This document shows positions 14,518 through 14,521 of a stretch of DNA of 14,521 nt, piece after piece. The DNA lies in NCBI GenBank assembly GCA_007116195.1, contig SKIX01000082.1:1-14521 (forward strand), in the 5' to 3' direction. The position numbers were made by a program, and so were the translations under genes. Position 1 is the first letter of the stretch; each line of letters begins with the position of its first letter. The notes under the pieces were generated by a model. The model worked only from the letters and a program-made list of their open reading frames with translations, ran no database searches and was not told the DNA's origin. Origin of the DNA: Marinospirillum sp. (GTDB lineage: Bacteria; Pseudomonadota; Gammaproteobacteria; Pseudomonadales; Halomonadaceae).

Positions 14518-14521
14518 GGGG

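Noticed and set aside
1..14521. Search for CRISPR arrays, tRNA genes, phage or toxin-antitoxin modules and a new defence island.
   Set aside because: No regularly spaced repeats, no cloverleaf-like segments, and no recognisable defence or phage proteins apart from the Rpn-like gene. The rest is housekeeping and envelope genes.

Overview
The window looks like chromosomal DNA from a gammaproteobacterium. GC content is moderate, and the protein sequences and gene order (rpe next to trpE; NAD kinase, phosphoesterase, rhomboid, YeaC, DUF2797) recall the Oceanospirillales/Pseudomonadales side of the class. A Marinospirillum-like host is a guess from overall flavour and was not tested. I see no phage, insertion sequence, CRISPR array, tRNA or rRNA.

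Layout. Positions 1-1272 (+) are the accessory part. The last 20 codons of one PD-(D/E)XK/Rpn-type protein with a DUF4351 tail are followed by a complete paralogue (301-1221). Each copy is followed by an almost identical intrinsic terminator (40 of 42 bases match), so the gene-plus-terminator unit appears to have been duplicated in tandem. Positions 1413-3613 (+) hold rpe and trpE, which overlap by one base. The gph gene and trpGDC that often accompany them are not between or directly after them. From 3632 to 14480 every gene is on the minus strand, meeting trpE tail to tail across an 18-base gap.

The minus-strand block, read in its own direction, starts with a drug/metabolite-type (EamA) exporter (14480-13590). 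A three-gene unit follows: a small outer-membrane beta-barrel protein, NAD kinase, and a calcineurin-like phosphoesterase (13517-11108). This unit ends at a strong hairpin with a T-run (11037-11009). Next come five tightly packed genes: a GlpG-type rhomboid protease, YeaC (DUF1315), a cysteine-rich DUF2797 protein, TamA and TamB (10988-3632). Two of their junctions are ATGA overlaps, one has a 2-base gap, and one is a longer overlap, so they probably form one operon. It would join a membrane protease with the TamA/TamB envelope-assembly machinery.

Most of the window is ordinary housekeeping and envelope biology. I did not find a convincing new defence or mobile system. The observations most worth checking are the duplicated Rpn/DUF4351 unit, the terminator lying between a near-consensus promoter and the rhomboid start codon (with a nine-codon ORF ending inside the hairpin), the rhomboid-TAM operon, and the zinc-finger/GIY-YIG-like architecture of the DUF2797 protein.
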